Source: Alligator mississippiensis
Lineage: Eukaryota > Chordata > Crocodylia > Alligatoridae
Assembly (NCBI RefSeq): GCF_030867095.1
Contig: NC_081828.1
Coordinates: 7,827,501-7,891,500, forward strand
Reading direction: 5' to 3'
DNA length: 64,000 nucleotides
Part shown: positions 35,881-45,950 of the stretch, piece after piece
Numbering within the stretch: position 1 is the stretch's first letter
Layout: every line of letters begins with the position of its first letter
Made by a program: the position numbers and the translations under genes
Notes under the pieces: generated by a model
Database searches by the model: none
The model's input: only the letters and a program-made list of their open reading frames with translations
What the model was told of the DNA's origin: nothing

Positions 35881-37004
35881 TATGAGGTATATTCAGCAGC
35901 AGGGAGTCTTTAAAAACAGAGACACTTTGAGCTGGCTCGTCCTGTATATTTTTTCTTAGTTCATCAAATTGTCTTTCCCAGTCACTTCTCATGGTGATTG
36001 CATAGAGAAATTACGCCAAAGGAAACAAGCTGAAATCTCTATTACTTGCTTTGCAACGCACCGGAAAAGAAACCAAACAAAACCAGCAATAAAGAAAGGG
36101 AAGGGAAAGACAGGGACCAAAGAAAAAGAGGGGAGGAAGCTTTTTTCCTTCAAATCCTGCCACTTTACAATTGTAAATATGCCTAGAACAGGTGAAAGGA
36201 TACATCGTTACCCCAAGAGCCCTTATTTAGAGACAACTTCTAGGTGAGGTTTAAACGGCCCACCCATGTCATCAGCACATGAAGCAGATGTCTCACTCCT
36301 GGCCACATCTAATATGTGGACTCTAATATCCATGAATGTGGACATGGCCAGATTTCACTCCTTCCCTTTGTCAGATGGATCTGCCAGGTGCTGTCATGTT
36401 TTTTCAGGAAACATTGTTTTACCCTGTGGCTCAGAATGGCAGGAATATCAGAAAAGACATTACATGGGGGGTGGAAAAACCGGGACATCTCAAAGCACCA
36501 TTGCAACTGGGTTATCGCGAAGCACAGCTGTGCTCAGGTTATGTGCCCAATGCACACCTGCAGTAAATAGGCATCGCCTACCCAGTAAAGCAGAATCAGT
36601 CTACTCGACATCAGTGTCCGTGGGGTATATCTTAGACTTTATGATACGGTTCAACCCAGGTCCGGATGGCAAGCTGTAAGTGGGCCTAATATTAATGCCT
36701 TGTGAGATGTAATGTGTGTTTTTCTGGAAGTCACTTTTTGGTGTGCACTAACAACTAAATACAATAAAATGACTGTTTATCACCCCCCCCCCCCCGAGAG
36801 TGACCTCTTGCTCAATCAGTCTCCTATGCTTAAGCGACTCTGCTTGAGTTTAAGACAGCACCTGTCATTGTTACATTTCAGGGCCTCGGAGCTCAGCTGA
36901 TTTTCTTGAATATAGAAATACTCAATATTACTCATATTTTTCCCTTTCGGTGTCTTTGGTTAAGTTCAGTGCCCTTGCACTGGATGCAAAAGTCCAGCTC
37001 TGCT
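35881..37004. other. Non-coding DNA with poly(C) run
   Basis: No gene. A 13-nt poly(C) run lies at 36783-36795. Open frames at 36266-36679 overlap in three frames and are not called. Confidence 0.4.
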
Positions 37005-37108
37005 CTTATATAGTGAGGTCACTTCGTCAGAGGCGTCGCTCCTCTGACGAAGCAAACTTGGGCTCACAGAAGCTTATGCATCTCTGATTTAGTTAGTCTG
37101 TAAGGTCT
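37005..37108. repeat. Family B repeat arm with perfect hairpin
   Basis: CAGAAGCTTATGCATCTCTG, then ATTTAGTTAGTCTGTAAGG is one arm of family B. It is preceded by a perfect 12-bp stem, CTTCGTCAGAGG (37022-37033) with CCTCTGACGAAG (37041-37052) around a 7-nt loop. Confidence 0.75.
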
Positions 37109-38500
37109 GCGGTCTGTCATTATCTTATTTCTGTGGATCAGTTATCTGGGGGGCTGACATGCCCCTTTCCCATCACTGTCGTCTCTGGGCTCATTATTTC
37201 TTCTCACGAACACCGAGACCCCGGTAACCTGCTTTGAAGCTCCCAAATTATTGGCCACTACCCAGGCCTTCCCCTCCACTGCTTCTTGACATTACTGCTA
37301 CGCTACTCAAAGTTTCATTTACCTTCAGATTAGCTTTTTTCCAGATCTATCACCTTATACTTACATTCCACGATCCAGCTCCTCATCATTGGCTTTTTAA
37401 ATGCCTTTTACAGCTTGGCAGCATCTTTAACCTTATGGCACCTTCTGATACTGTGTATCCAAAACGCTGGGTCTAGCTTTTAGCCCCAACTTCTTAATGT
37501 GAGAATAACTTGCCCACCAGACTTACAATTCTCCGTTTCCTGATGCCTTCAAATGTAGATTGGCTGCCTTTCCAGAAGACATGCTTTAGCCAGACGTAAG
37601 TTATGCTTCAGTCAGAGCCAAGTTATCGGGGGTAAGTGGGTGAAAGTTGGCTGCTGTTGCCATAGAGATGCTACAAGATCACAACTGAGAGGGGAGTTGT
37701 GCACATGACTGGGAAAGGGAGCGGCATACCTATTGTAACAAGTAGGAGGGACCTAGCTGCTGGGTCTGAATGGTGGGGAAGTGTCCCTAAGAAAATCTTG
37801 CCGTTAAACTCTGATCCAAAATGTACAAGTATCTGGAGGCGGCTCCCTGAGCTCAGATCTGCCAAGGGAAACAGAGATGCTGCAGAAGGGTGACCGCGGG
37901 GGGAGGCCCTTGGGAGCTGATGGGAAGAAATGCAGCCCCGGGATCTGCTCCTGGCGTTCCTGAAGCTGGGAGGCTTGAACCACTGACCCACACCATCGCC
38001 CGCCCCTTGCCCCAGCTGGGCTTGGCAGTTTGCATGTGGCTCTCCCTAGGCTCCAGGATCATAACCAGGCAGAGCTGGTGGCACACCCCTCACCCTCCTG
38101 CCCAGCCAGCCTGAGGCTTCAGCAACCAAAGCCAGCGGGTGCCCCTTGCCCAGAGGACAGCAGCCCCAGGCCAGTCTGTGTGTGCCGGGAAGCCCCCAGA
38201 GGAAGGGATGTCCCACTGGCCCTGCTGGGAACAGGAGGTGTCCGCGGGGCAGGGCCTGCTCCCCCCTGGAGGGCTCTGGGGGTTTATCTGGGAAGGGTCC
38301 CCCCTCCCGGCTCGCGGCCTGCCCACAAGGCAGGGCACCCCTCTCTGCGGAGAGGCTCAGGCCAGAGGCAGCAGCTGCCCGCGGGCTAGCCCGGGGGGGC
38401 AGGCAGTTTATTCAGATGCTTCAAGTCCTTCTTGTTTTCTCCCCCCAGCCCAGGCCAGTCGCACCCCCCGCATTTCCAATTAAAGTGGCATTAGAGCCGG
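37109..38500. other. Non-coding DNA grading into CpG-rich sequence
   Basis: No exon recognised. From about 37880 GC content rises and many frames become open without a coherent product. Confidence 0.4.
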
Positions 38501-38985
38501 GCGCTGAGCTGGCCTGAAAGCCGCACTGCCTGCAGGGCTATTGCGTTTCAGCCCCTCCCAGGCGCGGGGCTCGGCCAACACGACGGGGCGGGCTGTGCCC
38601 GGGGTCCCCGCGCCCCTCGGCCGTGGTTCACTGCTGCAAGGGAAGCCAATGGGACATTTCCATGCCAACCTCGGGACCCCCACCTGGGGCAACCCGGACC
38701 CCCTCCCTCCCCGGGGGTAGGAGCCCCCCAAGCCTGCGGAGAAGCCACAGGCCGGGCCCAAGTTGCAAAGGTCCTGTTTTCAAAGGAAAAAGAAGGCCCA
38801 AGGTGGGGGGGTGGGGGCGCCCAGTGTCCCGGCCCGTCCTCCCTCCTCTGCGCGGGTCTTAAACCGCGATAAAAGCAAAAATGAAGAGGCAAAAGGTGGG
38901 GGGGGGGGGGTTCCTTCACTCCGGGCCGGACCCCTCCACCCGCCCGATGATGGAGGAGGAGGGTTGTTTTTAATAGAAAATAACA

Positions 38986-38991
38986 TTTATT
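38986..38991 (-). terminator. Poly(A) signal AATAAA for DMRTA2
   Basis: Canonical hexamer on the minus strand in an AT-rich pocket within otherwise GC-rich DNA, about 600 nt after the DMRTA2 stop. Confidence 0.5.
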
Positions 38992-39391
38992 TCTAGTGGC
39001 GCTAGGAGACGGCAGCACAGGCAGGGACCGCGAGCGGAGCGAGAAGGCGGCTACAGAGCGGAGTCTTCGCGGAGCACAGAGGAGGAGGCTGGCCGGGGCG
39101 GGCGCCGCGCGGCCCGAGGGCGCTGCCCGCCGGCTTACATGCAGACCTCGGGGCCGGGGAAGGGAGGGAAGAAAAGAAAAAGAAACGGCCTTGCGATTTA
39201 CAGCACGGGGAAGGTCGAGGCCCGAGCCGCGTGACAACGAGAGCGGCCGGCCCCGAGCCGCGGTAACACCGACTCACCTACGCGTTACAGGAATAACTTA
39301 GACGGCCGCGGCGGGACACGAGACACGCGCTACTCGGATACACCGCTATATACACACACGGGCGCGGGAGGGGCGGGCGGGGGGTGGCCCG

Positions 39392-39525
39392 CAGCACACG
39401 TCACAATGCACCGGGGGGCCCGCGCACACGTCATAATGCACCAAGGTTCTGTCGGGGGGCCCCGCGCACACGTCACAATGCACCAAGGTTCTGTCGGGGG
39501 CCCCGCGCGCACGTCACAATGCCCC
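39392..39525. repeat. Minisatellite in the DMRTA2 3' UTR
   Basis: ACGTCA begins at 39398, 39428, 39470 and 39511: one 30-bp step, then 42 and 41 bp. The full unit carries ACACGTCACAATGCACCAAG, then GTTCTGTCGGGGG. The last copy breaks off in GCCCCGAGGG. There are four copies, the first lacking the central GTTCTGTC block. Confidence 0.9.
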
Positions 39526-39592
39526 GAGGGTTTCCCCCCCCCCCCCCCGGCAGCGCGGGCGCCCGGAGCCCGTGGGCGCGGCGCGGCCGCGG

Positions 39593-39943
39593 CTATTGCT
39601 TCTCGGGGGTGTTGTTGACCATGGGCCCGTAGAGGCCGCCGGCGTAGACCTGCTCCTTGTGCAGGGCGGAGCGGTCGCGCATGAGGTCGCTGAAGGCGTA
39701 GTCCACGGGCGGGCGGAAGCCGAGCGTGGGCACGAGCCCGGCGGTGGAGTAGGGCGCCATGAAGGCGAGTCCGCGGCTGTGCGCCGAGTAGGCGAGGCGC
39801 AGCGGGTTGAGTCCCAGCGGCGCGCCCAGCGGGTAGGCGCCCGCCTCGGCGCCGAAGTGCGCGGCGTTGGGCTGCAGCGGCGAGAAGGCGGAGCGGCTGC
39901 CCAGCGCGCCGATGGCCGGGCCCACGAGCGGGCGGTGGTGCGC

Positions 39944-39974
<31 letters not shown>

Positions 39975-41084
39975 GCGGGCGCGGGGCCCAGGCCGGGCAG
40001 CGCGGCGTCGCGGCCGGCCCACGCCTCGTCGGGCGCCCGCTCGGCGCCGCGGTGGTTGAGCAGCTGCTCGATGGCCTGCACCACGTCGCCGCCGCAGCCC
40101 TGCAGCACCAGCTCCAGCACGCCGCGCCGCTGCGCCGGGAAGACGCGCGTCAGGATGTCCAGGGGAGTCCGGTGCCGGGCGGCGGCCGAGCCCGACGGCT
40201 CCGCCTCGTCCTTGTCGGCCTCGGAGCCCGAGTCGGAGCCCAGCGGGCTGCCGCAGCCGGGGCTCTCCTCGCCCTCCTTGGCGCCCTTGGAGGCGGGCGA
40301 GCCCAGGAAGGACTCGCCGTCGCCGTTCTCCGAGCCCGAGCCCGGCCGCGCCTCCGGCGACGACGACGACGTGCCCGGCCCGGCCTCGCCGTCGGGGGAA
40401 GGCGGCTTGGCGCCGGCGGAGGGCGGCGGCGGCGGCGGCGGCGGGGGGCTGGCGGCGCGGCCCGGCACCAGCGTCTTGGGGAAGAGCTCGAACTTCTGCA
40501 GCTTCGCGTCTGCAAGGCAAAGGGGCGTCAGCGGGACGGGACGGGGCGCGGGGCGCGGGGACGGGGCGCGGGGCGCGGGACGGGGCGCGCTTACCTGACC
40601 CGCCCGCCTCGCCGCCGCCGCCGCCGCCGCACACGGAGCCGAAGACCTCGTAGGCCGGGCGGGGCGGGATGATGCCGTTGGCGGCGGCCAGGGCCAGCCC
40701 CTCGGCCGTGCCGTACAGCAGCTGCAGCTCGCGGGCCTCGTTCTCCTCCTGCGCCTGCTGGCGGCGCAGCGCCACCTGCGCGGCCATGACCCGCTGCCGC
40801 TCGGCGATGAGCGTGCACTTGGCGCACATGCAGTCCTTCCAGCGGCAGTAGCGCTTGTGGCCCTTCAGCGCCGACACGACGCCGTGGTTGCGGCAGCGGG
40901 CGCACTTGGGCGTGCGCGGGTACTTCTCGGCGGCGCGCAGCAGCAGCGGCGGCGCCCGCAGCAGGCTCCCGGCCACGCTCACCGGCAGGCTGGCGGCGGC
41001 GGCGGCGGCCGCGGCGGCCACGGAGCTGGGGGGCACGGGCGGCGGCGCCGGCGGCACGCTGGGCATCTCGGAGCGCAGCTCCAT
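39593..41084 (-). CDS. DMRTA2: DMRTA2 (DMRT5), DM-domain transcription factor
   Basis: Two coding exons, 41084-40595 and 40509-39593, join in frame (GGS-D-AKLQKF, split codon G|AC) to give 468 residues ending PEKQ and TAG. The DM domain (about 54-112) begins [15 protein letters not shown] and keeps all zinc ligands: C61, C64, H67, H76, C80, C85, C87, C90. A DMA domain lies at about 277-316 ([20 protein letters not shown]). Alanine runs are at 23-31 and 342-353. The C-terminus ([30 protein letters not shown]) matches mammalian DMRTA2 as I recall it. The N-terminal MELRSE and strong start context (GGCATGG, G at -3) fix the start. DMRTA2 is a nuclear DNA-binding protein acting in cortical hem and forebrain neurogenesis. 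It is shorter than the human protein (about 542), the difference lying in low-complexity linkers. DMRTA1 is excluded by the N- and C-terminal matches. Confidence 0.96.
40510..40594 (-). other. DMRTA2: DMRTA2 intron, 85 bp
   Basis: Donor GGTCAG|GTAAGC at 40594 and acceptor TTTGCCTTGCAG|AC ending at 40510 are both canonical. The intron is GC-rich with repeated GGGGCGCG-type words, including three near-copies of CGCCCCGCGCCC on the minus strand. Reading through it gives a long nonsense arginine-rich frame, so splicing is required. Confidence 0.9.
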
Positions 41085-41460
41085 GCCGCCCCGACGGCCC
41101 CGCGGCGGCTCGGCTCACGCGGCCCGGCCGCCCATCCCCAGCCCGCCGCCCCCTCGCACCAGGCGGCTCGGCCCGGGCTCAAGCCGCCACGTCCATGCCC
41201 GACCCCGCGCTACCTGCCCCGCGGCGCGGCGCGGCCCGGCTCGGCTCGGCGCGGCTCGGCGCGGGTGAGAGTGGCCGGGAGCTGCGCGGCGCGCCGCCCG
41301 CCCGCGAGCACTCGCTCTATTGTTGCCCCTGACGTTTCCATTAGACAACATTTGACAACAATGTGGCGCCTGCTATTGGCCAGGGGAGGGAGGCGCCGCT
41401 CTGATTGGCCGCCGCCTTGTCTACAGTGTCCACCCGACGGCTCCCGAATACACTGTGTTC
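41085..41460 (-). promoter_or_regulatory. DMRTA2 proximal upstream region
   Basis: Two CCAAT boxes lie in gene orientation (41379-41375 and 41408-41404 on the minus strand). Between them and the ATG are ATTGTTGC at 41319-41326 and, on the minus strand, ACATTGTTGT at 41364-41355, both close to DMRT or SOX binding sites. ACAGTGT (41423-41429) faces ACACTGT (41450-41456). No TATA box is evident. The transcription start, and any 5' non-coding exon, cannot be placed. Confidence 0.5.
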
Positions 41461-41823
41461 TCGGCGCACGAGGAGGGTCCTAGCGGGGCCGGCCGGGGGG
41501 GGCACAAATAGTTTCCATTTGTGTGCGCGCGTGTGCCCTGCGTGCAAAAAAAAATGCCGGATCTCTCCCTCCCTGCCCGGGGCTGCTGCCTCCGGTGGAG
41601 CCGTGCTTGCCCTGCCAGGGCTTGCGCTCGGCTTTCCCCTGTGCCACTTGTCAGAGCTGGGGGTGGGGGGGAAAGTGCCGGTTCAAGGTGATGCCCCCCC
41701 TCTACCCCCACCCCGGTGGTGTCTGTATCAGTCACTCTAACAAGTCCTCTGCTCACTTTGCACGGGCAGGTGCGTGTCCCGGCACCGCCGCTCTAGGGGG
41801 GTGAGTATGATTTTTGCGGGGGT

Positions 41824-41828
<5 letters not shown>

Positions 41829-41869
<41 letters not shown>
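41829..41869. repeat. (TG)n microsatellite
   Basis: About 20 uninterrupted TG units. Confidence 0.97.
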
Positions 41870-41872
<3 letters not shown>

Positions 41873-42574
41873 AATCTCACGAGCAGCACGGGGGCAGGAG
41901 GCCCGTCTCTTCCCTTCCCTTCCCTTCTGTTCCCCTCCCAGAGGTGGTGGCTCCTCTCCCGGGGCTTTGGCCCGAGCAGCCCGGCCCGACGCCCCGTCGC
42001 GGGGCCCCGGGGGCAGCGCTGGGCTCCAGGGGCAATGTCCTCTCCTCCTCCCCGCCCCGGCCTGGCTCGCTCTGCCCCCGGCCCGTGCCGCGTGGGCCCA
42101 CCCGCTTATAGCGCTCGGTGCCCGGCCCCGGGAGACCGCTCTGCCCGCTCCCTGCCGGGCAGGGGCTGCTCCGGGGCCGGTCCTGCCCCTCCCGGGCCCG
42201 CTCCCCGCCTAGGTGTCATAACACCTCCCGGGCCGCCGGCCCCAGGTCAAAACAGCGCCTTTAATTTGATGCGGGCGCCCGCGGGGAGTCGTTCAGTCGG
42301 AGCCGGCGGAGCGGGGACCGGGCTCCGGAGCTGAGCGCAGCCCGGCGGGGAAGCGCTGCCGCCGGGCGGCTTCCCCGGCCCCGACACGGAGGTGCCAGCG
42401 CGGCGCGCGGAGCCCGGGTGCGGGAGCGGCCAGCCCGGCTCCGGGCCGAGGCTGCGGCGGCCCCGGGGCCCGAGTCGCTTTCTGCAAAACGTTTTGAGCG
42501 CGGGTCCGTGCAGAGCCCGGCTCCAGAGAGCCGGACTGCCCCCGCTCCGTCTCGAAACGCATCTCTCGGGATCT

Positions 42575-43615
42575 GTATCGATATAGTGATCACATCGCCT
42601 AAAATATAGGTAGAGAGAAATGGACGTCGCTATATCGATAGATCCATACGCAGAGAGAGATTTCTCTCTCTATATCGATCTAGATAGAAATAGCTACATG
42701 CCTCCCTATATCTAGCTAGCTAGATACCTCTAGACGTAACTCTGCACAGATAGATATAGCTACATACAGATCTATGTATATCGGTATATTGCTATTTATT
42801 GATATATCGATAGATAGCTGTATACAATATATCTCTGTTTATCTCTATATATATCGATAGACATCGCTATAGCTAATCTCTCTCTATATCGATAGAGAGA
42901 GCTATATATGTCTATATATTTCTATATGCCGATTGATAGCTACAAATAATATATAGCTCTCTCTATCGACAGAGGTAACTATATATATTTCTATATACGT
43001 CTCTAAATCGATAGATAACTATACATATCTATATGTCTCTATATATCAATAGATAACTATATATTATATATCTCTATATATCTATATCGATAGACATAAC
43101 TATATATGCATCTCTATATCGATTGAGATAACTGTATACATCTCTCTCCCTGTATCGATAGAGATAACTGTGTATATATCTCTGTATATCGATTGAGATA
43201 ACTATATATCTCTATATCGATTGAGATAACTATATATCTCTATATCGATAGAGGTAACTATATATATATCTCTATATCAATTAAGATAACTGTGTGTATA
43301 TATATCGATTGAGATTATTATATCTCTATCGATTGAGATAACTGTATATATATATATATATCGATGAACATAGCTAAATATCTCTCTCTATTTCTATATA
43401 TCGATAGATAGCTATATCTTTCTCTATACTGCTAGAGATAACTATATCGATCTCTATCTCTCCCCATCTATGGATAGTCATAGCTCTCTATAATGTAGCT
43501 CGGTCTAGCTCTATAAATCCGTAGCTATCTCTAGATTCCTCGACATATCGATGGAGCTGTCTATATATATAGGTCGATCTATTTAGATGGATGGATCGAT
43601 CTACCTCTCTCGATA
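42575..43615. repeat. AT-rich ATCGAT tandem array, about 1 kb
   Basis: Degenerate tandem DNA made of TATATCTCTATATCGAT and GAGATAACTATA words. It is most regular at 43100-43300, where a unit of roughly 28 bp recurs. About twenty ATCGAT hexamers occur. Units such as TATCTCTATATCGATAGAGA are nearly self-complementary. It sits between two CpG-rich blocks 1.5 kb upstream of the DMRTA2 start codon and contrasts sharply in composition. Confidence 0.92.
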
Positions 43616-43994
43616 GAGACATCTCTCTCTCTCTCTGCCTCCCCACGAGGAGCACCCCGGAGCTCTCCTCCCCCTGCAGCCGGGCCCCGGGCCCCTCCCG
43701 CACTACCTCCCCTCCCCTCCCCTCCCTCTTGCCGCCCCGGGCAGGATCCGGCCCCGGTTTAAATATTTGTTACCGGCCGAGAATCGTTGGCGGAGCGAGC
43801 TGACACCGCCCAGCCCGGCCCGCGGCACCGGCCGCTGCTCCGGGCCCCGCAAGGCCCGCACGCGTGTCCGCGGCCGGCTCCATCCCGGGCCCCCGCCCGC
43901 CCCCTCGGGGCCCTTCCCGCGGGCCGGGGCAGCGCCGGGAGCCGTCGGGCCCGCGCCGCACCGCGCCCGGCTGGGGGGCGGGAAGGGGGGGGGG

Positions 43995-44160
43995 TCGGCA
44001 GTGACTTTTTCATTATTTACCTACTGAATCAAAGTAAGCAAATGCCATCTGTTTCCCTGCTGCCGCCGCCTCCGCCTTTAATTACCCGCCGCCGCCTAAT
44101 AGAGATGATATTAAACTAAATCTTTTTGACATTAAAAGTAATTATCCCCGAACCAATATC
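43995..44160. promoter_or_regulatory. Candidate conserved upstream element 1
   Basis: An AT-rich pocket inside the CpG block with CATTATTTACCTACTGAATC, CCTTTAATTACCCGCC and GACATTAAAAGTAATTATCC. Several TAAT/ATTA cores typical of homeodomain sites are present. It has no repeat character and no coding frame. Confidence 0.4.
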
Positions 44161-44344
44161 GCCGGGAGGGAGAGGGCCCCCCCAAACACAGGCCGATCTC
44201 CCCCCAGCCCAGCGTGCCCCCGCCGGGGCAGGACGGGGATGCTCCCCGCGGCTTGGGGCCCTTGGCCGAGGAGCGCGGGGCTGGGCCCGGGGTGCCCGGC
44301 GGAGCAGGGGCCCGGGCCCGCGGCTTCCAGGCGAGCGCCGGCCG

Positions 44345-44475
44345 TGCAAGACGTGCTAAACTGAGCTGCTTTTAATTGCCCGCTTCCTCCCCGGCTAATT
44401 AAAGGAGCGCGCTAATTAAACGCGGCCAGGGAGCGCTCCTCATTCAGCCCCGCCGCTGCCTAACGACCCATTGTG
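44345..44475. promoter_or_regulatory. Candidate conserved upstream element 2
   Basis: TGCTTTTAATTGCCCGC, CCGGCTAATTAAAGGAGCG and CGCTAATTAAACGCGGCC give three TAATT cores in 60 bp, the last two within near-repeated CTAATTAAA words. This suggests a dense homeodomain-binding element. Confidence 0.4.
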
Positions 44476-45715
44476 CAGCCCCGCACCTCGGCCCGGGCCC
44501 GGCCCCGGCCCGCACCTGCCGCGGCTGCCCCCCGCCGAGCGCCGGCCTGGGGGCACCCCCCGGGGCAGGCCGCAGCCCCTCCCGTCGGGCGGCGGCGCTG
44601 CGGGCGGATTGCGGGGCTCCGCTCCCGGAGACACCCCCCCCTCCCCACCAGCCCCTCGGGCAAGGATGCAGCGACAGGCGCGCTTCCCCGAGGGCTGAAG
44701 GCGCTCGACGGGGTGGGAAGGGGCCGGGGCAAGCAGCAGCCCGACAGGCTCCGTCCCCCGACGGCCCCGCTGGAGAGGGTGCCCGGCGCGGCGGCGGGGT
44801 GCAGGTAGGGGCCGGCCATTAGCATGCAGCCCCCGTCCCAGGCAGCTGCTCCGCCTTTGCCCAGTGAATGCAGGGGCCGGCGAGCAGACGCAGATGGGCC
44901 CCGCGGGGTTTTGTGCAAGGCGCGGGAGCCGCCCGCATTGTCCGGGCTCCGCGCCCGCGGCTCCAGGGGCTCCCGGCTCCCCCGGGCCGAGGGCGCGGGC
45001 AGGGAGGGGGCCCGGCCCGGCCCGGCTCGCAGGTGAGGGGCCGGCTCCTGCTCCCGCTCCAGCCGGGCTGGAGGCGAGCCCGGCCACGCTTCTCACCCGC
45101 CCCGCGGCTCTGCCCCGCTCGGGGAGGGCTCTTTGCTTGCGGGGCCGAGCGGGCTTCGTGGCATCATTTAAAAATATTAATTGCGGAGCAGGGGGGGGGG
45201 GGGATAAAAAAATACACATTTCTGGTTTTCCTTCTGCCGTTCAGCCGCGCCCGCTGCCGGCCGCCCCGTCGGGGAGAAGCGGGGGTCTGAGCCCCGGGCC
45301 AGGCCGGAGCGGTGCCCCCTGCGCAGGGGCAGCCCCTCGGGCCGGGGCTCACACAAGAGACACGGGAGGGCGGGGAGGCCGCACCTCCTGCTCCGCCAGC
45401 GGGTCCCGAAAGTGTCCGCGCCGTCCAGGCTCAGGCGGGCGCGGCCCCGGCCCCCCGGCTGCAGCCAGGCGCGGGGCGCGGCGCTGCCGGGCCGAGGAGC
45501 CGTCGGGGGGCCGCCTGCACGGACGCCTCCCTGCCAAGGGCGGCCGCTTCCCCGCCACTGCCGCCCCTCCTGCCTCCCCCCGGCCCGGCCTGGACAGACA
45601 GCAGCAGCCTCAGCCTGCCGGGGGCCAGGGCTGCCTGGGCTCCTTGTTATGCTGAAGGCGGGGTAGAGCTGCCCCGTGTAGACTGACCCAAGTAGAGCTC
45701 TCTCTCACAAACGCG

Positions 45716-45950
45716 CTATATATATGTATAGTGTATATACGGTGTGGGAGTGTGTGTGTATACACACACACACATATGTATTCATACATATATACACACC
45801 CTAGATACACCATACACGTGTATATACACATATACACCCCCTATGCATACACACACACCTATATCTACACACGCATACACCATGTGGATAAATTATATTT
45901 TATATATATGATTTATCTACATGGTGTGTGTGTGTGTGTGTATATATAAG
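45716..45950. repeat. AC/AT microsatellite with hairpin
   Basis: Alternating TATATA, TACACACACAC and GTGTGTGTG tracts. Inside, CACCATGTGGATAAAT (from 45878) pairs with ATTTATCTACATGGTG (to 45926), 15 of 16 positions, over a TATA-rich loop. Confidence 0.9.

Larger units (their letters stand above)
38970..39592 (-). other. DMRTA2: Probable DMRTA2 3' UTR
   Basis: From the stop codon the minus strand runs about 600 nt to an AATAAA at 38991-38986 (TTTATT on the plus strand), the first canonical poly(A) signal. Cleavage would be expected near 38955-38975. The UTR contains a 42-bp tandem repeat and a 15-nt C/G run. The end is inferred, as no transcript is available. Confidence 0.5.
38500..42560. 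promoter_or_regulatory. CpG-rich domain over DMRTA2
   Basis: By eye, CpG dinucleotides are dense throughout, covering the DMRTA2 3' UTR, both coding exons, the intron and the upstream region. Such broad islands are typical of developmental transcription-factor genes under Polycomb control (established knowledge). A second CpG-rich block follows at 43650-45670 after an AT-rich tandem array. Confidence 0.75.
43650..45670. promoter_or_regulatory. Second CpG-rich block upstream of DMRTA2
   Basis: CpG-dense sequence 2.6-4.6 kb upstream of the DMRTA2 ATG. As I recall, mammalian DMRTA2 has a 5' non-coding exon a few kb upstream, which would fall here, but I could not choose between several donor-like sites. 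The many open frames on both strands are composition artefacts. A poly(G) run of 13 lies at 45191-45203. Confidence 0.5.

Noticed and set aside
39572-40672. 366-codon open frame on the plus strand opposite DMRTA2
   Set aside because: It is the antisense shadow of GC-rich DMRTA2 exons, arginine- and glycine-rich, and runs through the DMRTA2 intron without any domain.
39330-41084. Unspliced 584-codon frame reading through DMRTA2 exon 1 into the intron
   Set aside because: After the donor site it becomes arginine/proline nonsense; splicing at 40595/40509 restores the DMRTA2 sequence and DMA domain.
41774-42334. 186-codon frame containing a run of VCVCVC
   Set aside because: The run is a translated (TG)n microsatellite and the rest is GC-rich composition.
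44440-45655. Long open frames of about 260 codons on both strands in the upstream CpG block
   Set aside because: High GC depletes stop codons; the products are A/G/P/R-rich without domains, and both strands are open at once.
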